A stretch of 64,000 nucleotides of DNA from Oscillospiraceae bacterium (GCA_015066385.1 SVOJ01000001.1:310001-374000); one strand, 5' to 3'. Positions 26,158 to 36,195 are shown, counted from the first letter of the stretch. Translations and numbers: made by a program. The notes: generated by a model from the letters alone, not told the origin.

Positions 26158-27435
26158 ATGTCTGAATTGAAAAAGGTAAGAATCGGTGCTGTCGGTCTCG
26201 GCGGCAGAGGAAGAAGTATGTTGGGGCTTCTTTTGCAGGTTCCCGGTGTGGTCTGTCCCGCTGTTTGCGACAAAGTTCCCGAACGTGTTGAAGAAGGAAT
26301 TGATGTTGTTGAGTCCGTTCCCGGTATGGATTATGAAGTGCACGGCTATACGGATTATAAAGAAATGATTGCAAACGAAGAACTGGATGCATTGTTCATT
26401 GCAACCACATGGATCACACATGCAAAGATTGCCATTGCAGGCATGAATGCCGGCTTGAATGTTGCCATGGAAGTCGGCGGTGCCGCATCCATCGAAGAAT
26501 GCTGGGAAATGGTGCGCACAAGCGAACGCACGGGCAAATTCTGCATGCTTCTTGAAAACTGCTGCTATGACCGCAAGGAAATGGCTGTCTTCAAAATGGT
26601 CAAAGAAGGCCTGTTCGGTGAGATCATCAACTGCGAAGGCGGATACAGACATGATCTGCGGGATGAAATCTCTCTCGGCAGAGAAAACATTCACGGCAGA
26701 CTTTACAATTTCCAGAACCGTAACGGTGAACTGTATCCGACGCATCAGATCGGCCCGATTTCTAAAGTGTTGGGTATCAACCGCGGTAACCGTTATGTTT
26801 CGCTGGTTTCCGTTGCCAGCAAGTCCAGAGGTCTTAACGAATGGATCGGCAAAAACAAGGGTACCGATTATGACCTTTACGGCTATGACTTTGCGGAAGG
26901 TGACGTTGTAACGACCATTCTCAAGTGTGCACACGGCGAAACCGTTACCATTTATCACGATTGCTGTCTGCCCAGACCCTATTCAAGAAACTATGTTGTG
27001 CAGGGCACAAAAGGTATCTTTATGGAAATCAGCGACCGCAATGCATTGCTTGCTGTTGAAGGCATTACCGAAAGTACGCATGAATGGGAACACCTCGATA
27101 AACATATTGAAAAGCAGGATCATCCGCTGTGGTGCAAATACACAAAGGATGGTATCAAGGCAGGTCACGGTGGAATGGACTATCTTGTGCTTTCCGCTTT
27201 TGTGGAAGCGGCAAGAGATAATCTTGTCCCCCCGATTGATGTGTATGATACGGCTACATGGATGGCAATTACCTGTCTTTCCGAACAGTCTGTTGCGATG
27301 GGCGGACATCCCGTTGCATTCCCCGATTTCACCAACGGTGCATGGATCGACCGTGAACCCTACAGACGCGGTGTTTATTGCCTTGATGAAGTTTGTGATG
27401 ATTTCTTTACGGATAAAGAGGAGAAAAACCAATGA
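26158..27435 (+). CDS. GH109-like Gfo/Idh/MocA oxidoreductase-fold glycosidase
   Basis: 425 residues. An N-terminal Rossmann domain has the NAD motif GAVGLGGRGR (about 11-20). The C-terminal domain carries GELYPTHQIGPISKVLGI, which resembles the YPTH motif of GH109 alpha-N-acetylgalactosaminidases that use tightly bound NAD. SD GGAGG precedes ATG 26158. It lacks a secretion signal, so it would act in the cytosol. The product could be a glycosidase or a plain dehydrogenase. It leads a three-gene operon with a sugar kinase and GH4. Confidence 0.8.
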   Translation: MSELKKVRIGAVGLGGRGRSMLGLLLQVPGVVCPAVCDKVPERVEEGIDVVESVPGMDYEVHGYTDYKEMIANEELDALFIATTWITHAKIAIAGMNAGLNVAMEVGGAASIEECWEMVRTSERTGKFCMLLENCCYDRKEMAVFKMVKEGLFGEIINCEGGYRHDLRDEISLGRENIHGRLYNFQNRNGELYPTHQIGPISKVLGINRGNRYVSLVSVASKSRGLNEWIGKNKGTDYDLYGYDFAEGDVVTTILKCAHGETVTIYHDCCLPRPYSRNYVVQGTKGIFMEISDRNALLAVEGITESTHEWEHLDKHIEKQDHPLWCKYTKDGIKAGHGGMDYLVLSAFVEAARDNLVPPIDVYDTATWMAITCLSEQSVAMGGHPVAFPDFTNGAWIDREPYRRGVYCLDEVCDDFFTDKEEKNQ

Positions 27436-28382
27436 GTTATTACATAGGTGTTGACGGCGGCGGTACAAAAACACAGTACGCGCTGTTTGATGAAAACAGA
27501 AATATGCTTGATTCTGTCAAAACCGAAGGCAGTAATCATGAAAACCTCGATGGTGCAATTCCTGCAGCAGCCGACATTATTATGAGTGGTGTGAATGCAT
27601 TGCTCGAAAAAAATTCGCTTGCCATTGATGATATTACCCATACACTGATGGCTCTTGCAGGTATTGACCATGTTTATCAACATGATGAAATGCGTGTTGA
27701 ACTCGACAAACGCGGCATGAAGAATTATTCCGTTTATAATGACGGCTTTATTGTTATTAAAGCAGGTTCCGACAACGGTGTCGGCATCGGCTACAACTGC
27801 GGCACGGGTACATGCTGTAACTCTGTTGACTGCGACGGTAAAATGTTGCAGGTCGGCGGTTTCGGCGAACTGTCGGGTGATATGGGCAACGGTCATTGGA
27901 TCGCTACGCAGACTTTCAGACTGATTTACGATGATATTTGTCTGAAAGCAAGAAAAACAATGCTTACAGACCTTGCTGTCAAGAATTTCAGTATCAAGGC
28001 AGAGCGAGACGAGCTGCTCAGCCTGATTGCAAAACTGGAAGATGAAGCAGAGATGGAATGCACCATCCGCACTCTTATTGACATCTTCTTTGAAGCCGTA
28101 GCCGCAGGTGATGCTCCTGCCATGGGTGTGATCAAGCAGATGGCGGAACGCGGTGCGGAATACATCCTTGCACATGTCAAGAATTCCAATTTCAATATTG
28201 ATCCGGTCAATGTTGTTCTTTCGGGATCTATTCATACCAAACTTCCGTCTGACATCTATAAGAATCTTCTTAAAGAACGCACGGAAGCACTCAGCGGCAG
28301 AAAGTTCAAATTCGTTTGTCTTGATGTCGCCCCCGTAACGGGTTGCATCAACTGGATGCTTGAAGAAAATTTCGGAGGTTAA
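27432..28382 (+). CDS. BadF/BadG-family ATPase, N-acetylhexosamine-kinase-like
   Basis: 316 residues. The N-terminal phosphate-binding GVDGGGTKTQYALFD and later GIGYNCGTGTCC and LSGSIHTK are motifs of the ASKHA fold in the BadF/BcrA group that includes GlcNAc kinase. It would phosphorylate a sugar imported or released as free sugar. The start overlaps the previous stop by 4 nt, and the GH4 gene starts 4 nt after its end, so translation is coupled. With nagA next door, GlcNAc or a disaccharide containing it is the leading substrate, by inference. Confidence 0.85.
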   Translation: MSYYIGVDGGGTKTQYALFDENRNMLDSVKTEGSNHENLDGAIPAAADIIMSGVNALLEKNSLAIDDITHTLMALAGIDHVYQHDEMRVELDKRGMKNYSVYNDGFIVIKAGSDNGVGIGYNCGTGTCCNSVDCDGKMLQVGGFGELSGDMGNGHWIATQTFRLIYDDICLKARKTMLTDLAVKNFSIKAERDELLSLIAKLEDEAEMECTIRTLIDIFFEAVAAGDAPAMGVIKQMAERGAEYILAHVKNSNFNIDPVNVVLSGSIHTKLPSDIYKNLLKERTEALSGRKFKFVCLDVAPVTGCINWMLEENFGG

Positions 28383-28386
28383 TAAA

Positions 28387-29667
28387 ATGAAAGAAATCAA
28401 TGTAACCGTAATCGGCTCGGGCAGTACCTATTGCCCCGAACTTGTGGACGGCTTTCTCAAAGCCGCCGATTCTCTGAAACTCAAAAGACTGGTCCTGATG
28501 GACATTGACGAAAGAAAACGCACCATCGTCGGCGGTCTTTGTGTGCGTATGCTCAAGCACGCAGGTTGTGATTGTGAAGTCGTTATGACTGACAACCTCG
28601 AAGAAGCACTCGTCGGTGCCGATTTCGTAGTCACGCAGATCCGTGTCGGCAAACTGCCTGCCCGTCATCTTGATGAAACCATTCCGCTCAAATATAACCT
28701 CATCGGTCAGGAAACAACCGGTATCGGCGGTTTCTTCAAGGCACTGCGCACCATTCCCGTTATGCAGACCATTGCCGATGCAATCGAACGTATCTGCCCC
28801 GATGCATGGCTTATTAACTTTACCAATCCGTCCGGTATCGTTTCGGAATTCCTTATCAATCACACCAATGTTAAGTCCATCGGTCTTTGCAATGTGCCCA
28901 TCAATATGATCGACGATTGCAAGGAAGCCGCAGGCGAGGATGCCGATATTGTTTATCTCGGTCTCAATCATTTGAGCTGGATCACTTCCGTCAAAAAAGA
29001 CGGTGTAGAACTGATCGACAAACTGTTTGATGAAGGTTTTGCACCTGCTGTTATGGCAAACATTCAGGATGACGGTTTTGATATCGAATGCCTGAAAGCC
29101 GCAGGCGGTATTCCGTCTTCCTACCTGCAGTATTATTACTGCCGTGATGCAAAACTTGAACACCTTCTGGAAGGTGACAAGTCCCGTGCCGAAGTCTGCA
29201 TGGAAATTGAAGAAGATCTTCTTAAAATGTATGCAGACGAAAGCCTGATCGTCAAACCTGCACTGCTTGACAAACGCGGCGGACACAAGTATTCTCTTGC
29301 CGCTGTTTCCCTGATTGACTCCATTGCAAACGACAAGCAGGATGTTCACGTTGTCAATATCCGCAACAACGGCACGCTTGACTTCATGGCAGACGATGAT
29401 ATCGTTGAAATTGCAGCCCATGTCGGCGCAAACGGTTGTACCCCCGTTGCGGTTCCGCATACGGATAACCGCCATATCATCGGCCTTATGCGCATCGTTA
29501 AGGAATATGAAAAACTGGCTGTCGAAGCCGCTATGAACGGCGATGATGATGCCGCACTCAATGCCCTGATGCTTCATCCGCTTGTTGGTGACTTTGCCCG
29601 TGCCAAGGCCTGCTATGAAGAAATGAAAGAAGCCCACAAGGCACATTTGCCCGAATTCTATAACTAA
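28387..29667 (+). CDS. GH4 6-phospho-glycosidase
   Basis: 426 residues from ATG 28387 (GGAGG 8 nt upstream). Features of GH4: N-terminal NAD motif VIGSGSTYCPEL, GQETTGIGG, NFTNPSG, the metal-binding Cys in GLCNVP and the His in LNHLSW. These enzymes use NAD and Mn to cleave 6-phospho-glycosides by redox-elimination. Sequence style is closest to 6-phospho-beta-glucosidases. No PTS genes are in the window, so the phosphorylated substrate may come from the kinase encoded just upstream. Confidence 0.92.
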   Translation: MKEINVTVIGSGSTYCPELVDGFLKAADSLKLKRLVLMDIDERKRTIVGGLCVRMLKHAGCDCEVVMTDNLEEALVGADFVVTQIRVGKLPARHLDETIPLKYNLIGQETTGIGGFFKALRTIPVMQTIADAIERICPDAWLINFTNPSGIVSEFLINHTNVKSIGLCNVPINMIDDCKEAAGEDADIVYLGLNHLSWITSVKKDGVELIDKLFDEGFAPAVMANIQDDGFDIECLKAAGGIPSSYLQYYYCRDAKLEHLLEGDKSRAEVCMEIEEDLLKMYADESLIVKPALLDKRGGHKYSLAAVSLIDSIANDKQDVHVVNIRNNGTLDFMADDDIVEIAAHVGANGCTPVAVPHTDNRHIIGLMRIVKEYEKLAVEAAMNGDDDAALNALMLHPLVGDFARAKACYEEMKEAHKAHLPEFYN

Positions 29668-29673
29668 AAAATC

Positions 29674-29704
29674 AAATGCCGCAGATCCTCCTTCTGCGGC
29701 ATTT
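29674..29704 (+). terminator. Hairpin between GH4 and the propeller-hydrolase gene
   Basis: AAATGCCGCAG (29674-29684) pairs perfectly with CTGCGGCATTT (29694-29704). The T-run is weak, so partial read-through to the next gene 17 nt later is likely. Confidence 0.75.
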
Positions 29705-29720
29705 ATACTAAGAGGTATTT

Positions 29721-31817
29721 ATGAAATATAATTGTCTGAAACTCAAAAAGAGTCTGCAGAAAACAGTCCGCAAGTTTTCACTTTGTGACGGTCTGCCCGA
29801 CACTTGCATTACCGATCTTTGTTTTGACGAAAACGGGGAACTTTATGTCGGCACCGCAAAAGGACTTGCATATTTTTGTGATGATAAACTGAATGCTGTT
29901 GATAGCATAGCTTCTGTCGATAAACTTTTTGCCGATGCCGAAAAAGTGTTTGTTTGTACGCAGAATCGTATTGCTGTTCTGCATGACGGTAAAATTGTCA
30001 ATGAATTCGCATATGATCAGACTGTCAGAGGTATTGCAAAAGATCAGTCGGGTGCAATCTGGATGATGACGGATAATAAACTTTACCGTTGGCAGAATGA
30101 TGCGTTTGCATATATCAATGATACTGAATTTGATGTGCAGTGCATTTCCGCTGCCGAACCGGGTGTTGTTTACGCCGCAGGGAAGGACGCCTTAATGATT
30201 TTAAGAGGAAAACGCTTTGAGTGGGGGAATATCCTGCGTGGCCGTTCCCGCATGCCCGATGTTTCATTTTCTGCCATTCAAGCCGATGCATACGGTCATT
30301 TGTGGTGTGCAGGCGAAGACGGACTTTATCTTTTTGACGGCAAAAGCGAATGGCTGACACCGAGCAAAGTGAGAATGTTCCCCGGAACAAAAGTTACAAC
30401 CGTAGCATTTGACAACAACGGTAACCGTTATATCGGCACTGACATCGGGCTTTATATGCAGAGTGTCAACGGACAATCCTTTATGGGTGCAGACCGTTTT
30501 CTTTCGAATTCGCATGTCACCGCACTTGCAGTAACTGCCGACGGCAGTAAATTGTGGATCGGCACCAAAGACGGTCTGACTCTTGTCACATTTGTTGAAA
30601 TGTCCCTTGCTGAAAAAGCGGCATATTTTGAAGATCATATCCGCAGGCACAATGTCCGTGAGGGATATATCCTCGGTAGAGTGCACCTTGAAAACGGTGA
30701 TTTATCAACCGGCAGTGTGCAGATTACAGATAATGACGGTCTGTGGACTTCCAAATATGTTGTTTCGCAGGCTTTGCATTATGCCGTAACGGGTGACGAG
30801 CAGGCTTTGCGCAATGCCCGCGAGTCGCAGAAAGCCATGCTGAAACTTGAAAAAATCACGGGTATTCCCGGTTTTACCGCAAGAGCCTACCGTCGTCCCG
30901 GGGAAGATCGTTTCGGCAACGGGCACAGTGAATGGAGAAAAGCCAAAGACGAGATAAGCGAACTCGAATGGCGAGGGGAGACCTCTTCCGATGAAATGGT
31001 CGGTCATTTCTTTGCCGCAAGCTGGTATTATGACCTTTGTGCGGATGAAAATGAAAAGGCTGAAATTGCCGCATCCATTGCCGCCATTGCCGATCACATG
31101 ATTGAAAATGAGTTTCAGCTCATCGATGCAACAGGCGAGCCGACTACATGGGCACATTGGCATCCGGACGACCTGAATAACGACGATCGTTGGACATGGG
31201 AAAAGGGAACAAACTCCCTCGAATTGCTCGCTTTTATGCGTGTAACACACCATCTGACGAATGACGAAAAGTATTTGGATGTTTACTATAAACTCATTAA
31301 AAAATACCATTACGCAATGAATACTGTGCTTTATAAACTGCATGATAACCATGCCTGCCACATCGACGACCGTCTTGGTTTTTACAGTGTGCAGATGCTT
31401 TTGCGATATGAAGACGACCCTGCACTTCGTAAGTATTATTTAATGGGGCTTCGTCAGCATTTTGAAGACCAACGCATTGAACGCAATCCGAGTTGGAATA
31501 TCATTTTCGGTTCTCTGACGGGTGCTTTCTGCGATCTTGAAAATGCCGTGCGAACCTTGCAGGAATATCCGCTTGATTGTATCAATTATAAGGTCTGCAA
31601 CAGCGAAAGACCCGATGTTCTCAAGGATGATTCCCCGCTTGCATTTGGCGGCGGTGTGCAGGCAAAAGATGCACTGCCTGCCGATGAACGTACCTACGGC
31701 AGACTCGGCAGCAATGCTTTTGTGCTTAACGGCGGCAACAATGTTTCGTCCCATGCACCGACCGACTGGTTGTTGCCGTACTGGATGGCAAGATATTACA
31801 AGATGATTGAGGAATGA
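29721..31817 (+). CDS. Fusion of a seven-bladed-type propeller and an (alpha/alpha)-barrel hydrolase-like domain
   Basis: 698 residues. Residues about 20-290 contain repeated blades of the two-component-regulator propeller kind: SLCDGLPDTCITDLCFDENG with GELYVGTAKGL, then GAIWMMTD, GHLWCAGEDGLYLFDG, NRYIGTDIGLY and KLWIGTKDGL. Residues about 295-698 are helical with paired repeats, YRRPGEDRFGN, WAHWHPDDL and DWLLPYWMARYY, like glycoside hydrolases or lyases with an (alpha/alpha)6 barrel. I cannot name the family. There is no signal peptide or membrane segment. Such propellers usually sit outside the membrane in hybrid sensors, so a cytosolic enzyme fusion is unusual. It follows the GH4 operon. 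Confidence 0.75.
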   Translation: MKYNCLKLKKSLQKTVRKFSLCDGLPDTCITDLCFDENGELYVGTAKGLAYFCDDKLNAVDSIASVDKLFADAEKVFVCTQNRIAVLHDGKIVNEFAYDQTVRGIAKDQSGAIWMMTDNKLYRWQNDAFAYINDTEFDVQCISAAEPGVVYAAGKDALMILRGKRFEWGNILRGRSRMPDVSFSAIQADAYGHLWCAGEDGLYLFDGKSEWLTPSKVRMFPGTKVTTVAFDNNGNRYIGTDIGLYMQSVNGQSFMGADRFLSNSHVTALAVTADGSKLWIGTKDGLTLVTFVEMSLAEKAAYFEDHIRRHNVREGYILGRVHLENGDLSTGSVQITDNDGLWTSKYVVSQALHYAVTGDEQALRNARESQKAMLKLEKITGIPGFTARAYRRPGEDRFGNGHSEWRKAKDEISELEWRGETSSDEMVGHFFAASWYYDLCADENEKAEIAASIAAIADHMIENEFQLIDATGEPTTWAHWHPDDLNNDDRWTWEKGTNSLELLAFMRVTHHLTNDEKYLDVYYKLIKKYHYAMNTVLYKLHDNHACHIDDRLGFYSVQMLLRYEDDPALRKYYLMGLRQHFEDQRIERNPSWNIIFGSLTGAFCDLENAVRTLQEYPLDCINYKVCNSERPDVLKDDSPLAFGGGVQAKDALPADERTYGRLGSNAFVLNGGNNVSSHAPTDWLLPYWMARYYKMIEE

Positions 31818-31824
31818 TTTTTTT

Positions 31825-31864
31825 AACAAAGCACCGCTTGTGTTTGCACAAACGGTGCTTTGTT
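31825..31864. terminator. Terminator between convergent genes
   Basis: AACAAAGCACCG (31825-31836) pairs with CGGTGCTTTGTT (31853-31864). A T-run precedes it and a T-rich stretch follows. Confidence 0.8.
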
Positions 31865-31873
31865 ATCGTGATT

Positions 31874-32953
31874 TTATTGTAATAATGAAATCATAGTTTG
31901 AAACTGCGGAGCATTTTTAATTTCTTCCGATAAGGGGTATTTTTCTGTCAGTAATTCTTTTATATGGCTTTTTGCACAGTAGGTACTGCCGAGGGTGTGC
32001 TTGTCAAAGTCTTTTCCCTCGAACAGAACGGAATGCATGACAGTTATTCTGTCCATGTTGTCAAACTGAATTGCAAGATCGCACATTTTTCGGAAGTAAT
32101 CAAGTGCATTTTTGTTATCGCCGAGTTTGTGATATCTCATACCGATAAAACCGTACAGATAAATGACTGTTCTCCACATTTTGCCGTAATTCCCGTCATC
32201 ATAAACAAAGTTCAGAAAATCAAGTTCTTTTAGAAATGCGTCCAGTGCCCAATTGTCCGAAAATCGTTCATCATAAAAGAAAGTGTGTGAAAAGACAGTG
32301 TGAAGCAGTAAAAATTGTTCTTCCAGAGTCTTTCTGATTTCATTATTATATTCGATATCGTTCTTATCGTTATAAAAACAGAACATTTCACGGCTGTCGC
32401 GCATATCGGGCATCTCAGCAATGATTTTCTTGCAATCTTCCATTGTGATATGATGATTGTTTTTGTCAGAAAGTGCTCGATAATATTCAATCATTGCTCT
32501 TTTTGCTTTTATTCTGATTCGATCATCTGTACAGTTTTGTTGTATATTATTGTAAATCCTGTGCACCTCCTGAAAGACCGCTTCTTTGTCAGGAGAAAAT
32601 CTGACAAGACAGGCAAGTTGTCTGATCTGTACACGAAAATCATTCGGATATTTTTTCATCAGTTCTTCGGCAATAGCCTGCATCAGATTGTGATCCGTCA
32701 AATTATCATATTCTTGTATTTTAGTTTCTATATATTTTTCTTCTGCCGCCCTGTTCACACCGAGCAGTTCATCAACGCTAACCTTGAAAAAACCTGCAAT
32801 TTCGGGAAGCATTGTAATATCGGGAAAACTTTCGCCCCGTTCCCAGTTGCTGATACTCTGAAAAGTTACTCCCAAAAACTCTGCCAATGTTTCTTGTGTG
32901 AGTTCTTTTTCCCGTCTTAATCTTTTGATGTTTTCGCCTAAATAAATCGTCAT
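31874..32953 (-). CDS. XRE-family transcription regulator with TPR-like C-terminus
   Basis: 359 residues from ATG 32953 (GAGGTGG 7 nt upstream). Residues about 5-60 form a Cro/C1-type helix-turn-helix (NIKRLRREKELTQETLAEFLG, then ISNWERGES). The remainder is a helical repeat region like the TPR arrays of peptide-sensing or domain-sensing XRE proteins. It lies convergent to the propeller gene and downstream of lacZ on the same strand, about 180 bp away. It may regulate one of the neighbouring sugar clusters; this is inference. Confidence 0.85.
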   Translation of the reverse strand: MTIYLGENIKRLRREKELTQETLAEFLGVTFQSISNWERGESFPDITMLPEIAGFFKVSVDELLGVNRAAEEKYIETKIQEYDNLTDHNLMQAIAEELMKKYPNDFRVQIRQLACLVRFSPDKEAVFQEVHRIYNNIQQNCTDDRIRIKAKRAMIEYYRALSDKNNHHITMEDCKKIIAEMPDMRDSREMFCFYNDKNDIEYNNEIRKTLEEQFLLLHTVFSHTFFYDERFSDNWALDAFLKELDFLNFVYDDGNYGKMWRTVIYLYGFIGMRYHKLGDNKNALDYFRKMCDLAIQFDNMDRITVMHSVLFEGKDFDKHTLGSTYCAKSHIKELLTEKYPLSEEIKNAPQFQTMISLLQ

Positions 32954-33080
32954 GGTTTTTGCCACCTCATAAATTGAATTGACCGGTCTGTTTATATCAT
33001 AATGCAAAGACAGATAAAAAACAATAAATCAATTTTTGAAACAGACTCAAGCAACGCTTGAATTATTCAATTTCTGTGAA

Positions 33081-33124
33081 AAAATAATAATCCGCCCCAA
33101 GGTGATCCATGAGGCGGATTATAA
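33081..33124 (-). terminator. Terminator of the beta-galactosidase gene
   Basis: ATAATCCGCC and GGCGGATTAT form the stem (ends near 33087 and 33122). On the minus strand it is followed by TATTTTTT. Confidence 0.85.
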
Positions 33125-33136
33125 TATTTGTTTTGT

Positions 33137-36100
33137 TTATGCAATGGGAATGATCGTGAATTTAAGAGTGAATCCGTCTGCGGCGGATTTTGTGTATTCC
33201 TCTCTTGTGTCGGGTCCGCAACTGGAAGAACCGATACCTCTGACCCAACCGTCAAGGGAAAGCACTGTGGTGTTCATGTCGCAAAGGTCTTCCTGATGCT
33301 TTGCTTTCTGAATGGCATTCTGTGTGAACGGATGAATGCTGAAAGAGATCCTGTCGTCGGCAAATACTTTAATGCCCTTGCCGTCAGCATTGGTGATTTC
33401 AAGCCACTTTGTGTCGCCGTGGTTGCCCGAATCCTGCGGGAATACATAAGGCTCAAACATATCTTCGACCTTGGCTTCGTAAATGCCCACAGGGGACTGA
33501 ATTTTGAAGTCGGGCATGTTTTCCGCCGTTCCTCTGCCGTAATAGCGGACATTTCTGAAATCAGCAGGCAGTTCAGCCATCACACCGAATCTCGGAATGG
33601 TCAGCGGGGCTGTCTTACCGACAACACGCAGATTGGTTTCCACTTCAACTGCACCGAGAGAAGTGAAAGTGTACTGAATGTTTGCACCGTAAAGAGCCTT
33701 ATTCTTACCCTTGAGAATGTAATCTGCATACACCTTGATTTCGCCGTCATCAACATGCACATCAAAGGTGTTCAACTCCGTCTTTATTTTGTCAAGCCCT
33801 GCTTTATAATACTTGTCGCGCTGACGGGAATCGTTGTCGATGAGTGCGCGGAAAATATTCGGTTGTAAGCCCTTGCATTCGGCAGGAACGGTATTGAGCA
33901 GGGAAAGACCGTTTACGGTATAGTCGGTCAGTTCGCCCGTTCTTGCATCGAATTTTGCTTCGCCGTTTTCGAAATTGATTGTCACGATACCGGCATCGGA
34001 AATAACACCGATCCTGGAGCCGATTTCGATGTCATATTCAAAAGGCACATCGTTGAGAATGATTTGTTCTTTTGCAATTATCTGCTCGCCGTCAAACCAT
34101 GTGAAATTGATGTGTGCATCCTTGGTTTCGTCAATATCTTTGTGTGTAACTTCAATGCACTGTGCACTCATGGGAGCAATATTGAAATTGAGTGTGCCGT
34201 TTTCAACACATGCACCGTTTTCAAGAAGTTCCCATTTTGCGGTGAGATATTCCGTGCTTCTGAAACGGTTGGTGTTTTCAAAGCAATACAGTTTGTCACT
34301 GACAAGTGTGGTGCGTACGGGACGATAGCATTCTTTCATTTCCAATGCCCCCGTGTGCGGTCTGCGGTCGGAATACATAAGCCCGTCCACGCAGAAATTG
34401 CCGTCATGCTGTTTTTCGCCATGGTCGCCGCCGTATGTGTAGCGATAAGGGTAGCCATCACCGTTATGATAGACTGTGTGATCTGCCCATTCCCATACAC
34501 AACCGCCCATAAACGAATCGGATGCATAAATAATATCCCAGTACTCTTCCATGTTGCCGGGGCCTACGCCCATGGCATGGCAGTATTCGCAAAGATAGAA
34601 CGGCTTGCTGCGATACATTTTTGCAGTGAATATATGACCGTCGCGGATCTCCTTGCGTTTGCCTTCCAGCATGGCTTCCATGGAGTAGGTATCGGTGTAC
34701 ATTTCGGAAATCACATCGTAAGCAAATCTCTTGGTGCGTACAACGCCTTCGTAATGAACGGGAATCTTTGTTCCGGCGTTCTTGAGCCATTCGTAGCACT
34801 TGTCGTGGCACTGATAACCGCCCGATTCATTGCCCAAAGACCACATAATGACACTGGCTCTGTTGCGGTCACGCATATACATACGGGCTACTCTGTCTAC
34901 ATAGCGCGGTGCCCATTTGAGGTTTTTGCTCAGGTGGCTGACATCGTCGAACATTTCGCCGCAACCGTGGGTTTCAATGTCGGCTTCGTCAATGATATAA
35001 AGACCGTATACATCGGCAAGAATCAGGAAGAACGGATCGGGAGGATAGTGAGATGTGCGAACAGCATTGACATTGAGCGACTTCATAATTTCAACATCCT
35101 GCTTCATGTCTTCCAATGTCATGGCATAACCGCGATACTGGTTCGTATCGTGGTGGTTGACACCCTTGATTTTGATCGGCATATTGTTGAAATAAAATAC
35201 CGCATCCTTGATTTCAATGGTTTTGAAGCCCGTAATATTGCGGACAGACATAATTTCTCCGTCTGAACCTTCGAGTGTAACGTAAAGGTCATAAACAGTC
35301 GGAATTTCCGCATTCCATTCAATGACATCGAGTGTGCCGAAATCAAGCACCGTGTTGTTTTCTGCATCTGCTTCACAAGTGGCAACGACTTCGCCTTTCA
35401 GAACCAGTTCAGCCTTTACTTTAACACCTGCGTTTTCACCATTGACAACACAATCAATGGCAAAATGATAGCCGTTTTCTTCTTTTTCGGTATTGACCTG
35501 CAGGTCATTGAGGTACGTTTTGCCGTAGTGGGTCAGGTAAACATCACGGAAAATGCCGTTTTCGCGGAACATATCCTGTGCTTCCAGGAATGTGCCGTTG
35601 CACCATTTCCAGCTTACAACAATGATTTCATTTTCACCTGCATGAAGCAGGGAAGTGATGTCAAATTCAGCCGTATTGTGCGAGCCTTCCGAATATCCGA
35701 CAAATTCACCGTTTACATAAAGGCTTAAGTTGGAAGACATTCCGAGGAAGCTGATAATTTCAGTTTCTGCAACGCTTGCAAGATTAACAGTCTTCTTGTA
35801 TACGGCAGCCGGCATATCGGCAGGCACTTCGGGAGCCTTTGTTTTGCATTCATAAGGACAGTTGAGATAAACAGGGGGAAGATAGCCTGTTCTCTGCCAT
35901 ACGCTCGGCACGTGAACCGTATCAAACTTGATTTTTGCCGTGTCAATGACATCGGGCATGGCAGAAGCCTTTTTGTAGAATTTGAAATTCCAATCGCCCG
36001 ACAATATTTCTACCATATCCGAAGCATAACGTTCGGCAAAAATGTCGGTCTGCTGCAATTTTGCTTTGTTTTGGTAGGGGATCAGGTATGCACGGCCGGG

Positions 36101-36163
36101 CAGTTTTCCGATTTCCATGACGGAAAAATCACTGTGCAGTGTCTTTTTTACTGTGTATTTCAT
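33137..36163 (-). CDS. lacZ: GH2 beta-galactosidase
   Basis: 1,008 residues, the length of LacZ. The sandwich, Ig-like and TIM-barrel domains are followed by a C-terminal Bgal small-chain domain. Acid/base E446 is in WSLGNESGG and nucleophile E526 in LCEYCHAMG; GVNHHDT and the metal/His segment SHYPP are also present. Cytosolic (no signal peptide), it splits lactose or other beta-galactosides. The start ATG 36163 follows AAAGGAATC. No permease is adjacent, so the substrate must enter through a distant transporter. Confidence 0.94.
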   Translation of the reverse strand: MKYTVKKTLHSDFSVMEIGKLPGRAYLIPYQNKAKLQQTDIFAERYASDMVEILSGDWNFKFYKKASAMPDVIDTAKIKFDTVHVPSVWQRTGYLPPVYLNCPYECKTKAPEVPADMPAAVYKKTVNLASVAETEIISFLGMSSNLSLYVNGEFVGYSEGSHNTAEFDITSLLHAGENEIIVVSWKWCNGTFLEAQDMFRENGIFRDVYLTHYGKTYLNDLQVNTEKEENGYHFAIDCVVNGENAGVKVKAELVLKGEVVATCEADAENNTVLDFGTLDVIEWNAEIPTVYDLYVTLEGSDGEIMSVRNITGFKTIEIKDAVFYFNNMPIKIKGVNHHDTNQYRGYAMTLEDMKQDVEIMKSLNVNAVRTSHYPPDPFFLILADVYGLYIIDEADIETHGCGEMFDDVSHLSKNLKWAPRYVDRVARMYMRDRNRASVIMWSLGNESGGYQCHDKCYEWLKNAGTKIPVHYEGVVRTKRFAYDVISEMYTDTYSMEAMLEGKRKEIRDGHIFTAKMYRSKPFYLCEYCHAMGVGPGNMEEYWDIIYASDSFMGGCVWEWADHTVYHNGDGYPYRYTYGGDHGEKQHDGNFCVDGLMYSDRRPHTGALEMKECYRPVRTTLVSDKLYCFENTNRFRSTEYLTAKWELLENGACVENGTLNFNIAPMSAQCIEVTHKDIDETKDAHINFTWFDGEQIIAKEQIILNDVPFEYDIEIGSRIGVISDAGIVTINFENGEAKFDARTGELTDYTVNGLSLLNTVPAECKGLQPNIFRALIDNDSRQRDKYYKAGLDKIKTELNTFDVHVDDGEIKVYADYILKGKNKALYGANIQYTFTSLGAVEVETNLRVVGKTAPLTIPRFGVMAELPADFRNVRYYGRGTAENMPDFKIQSPVGIYEAKVEDMFEPYVFPQDSGNHGDTKWLEITNADGKGIKVFADDRISFSIHPFTQNAIQKAKHQEDLCDMNTTVLSLDGWVRGIGSSSCGPDTREEYTKSAADGFTLKFTIIPIA

Positions 36164-36195
36164 AGAATGATTCCTTTCCTCAAAGAATTTATTTT

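Noticed and set aside
28348-29646. 432-residue minus-strand ORF opposite the GH4 gene
   Set aside because: The opposite strand has the complete GH4 motifs; this frame is a shadow with Cys/His-rich random composition.
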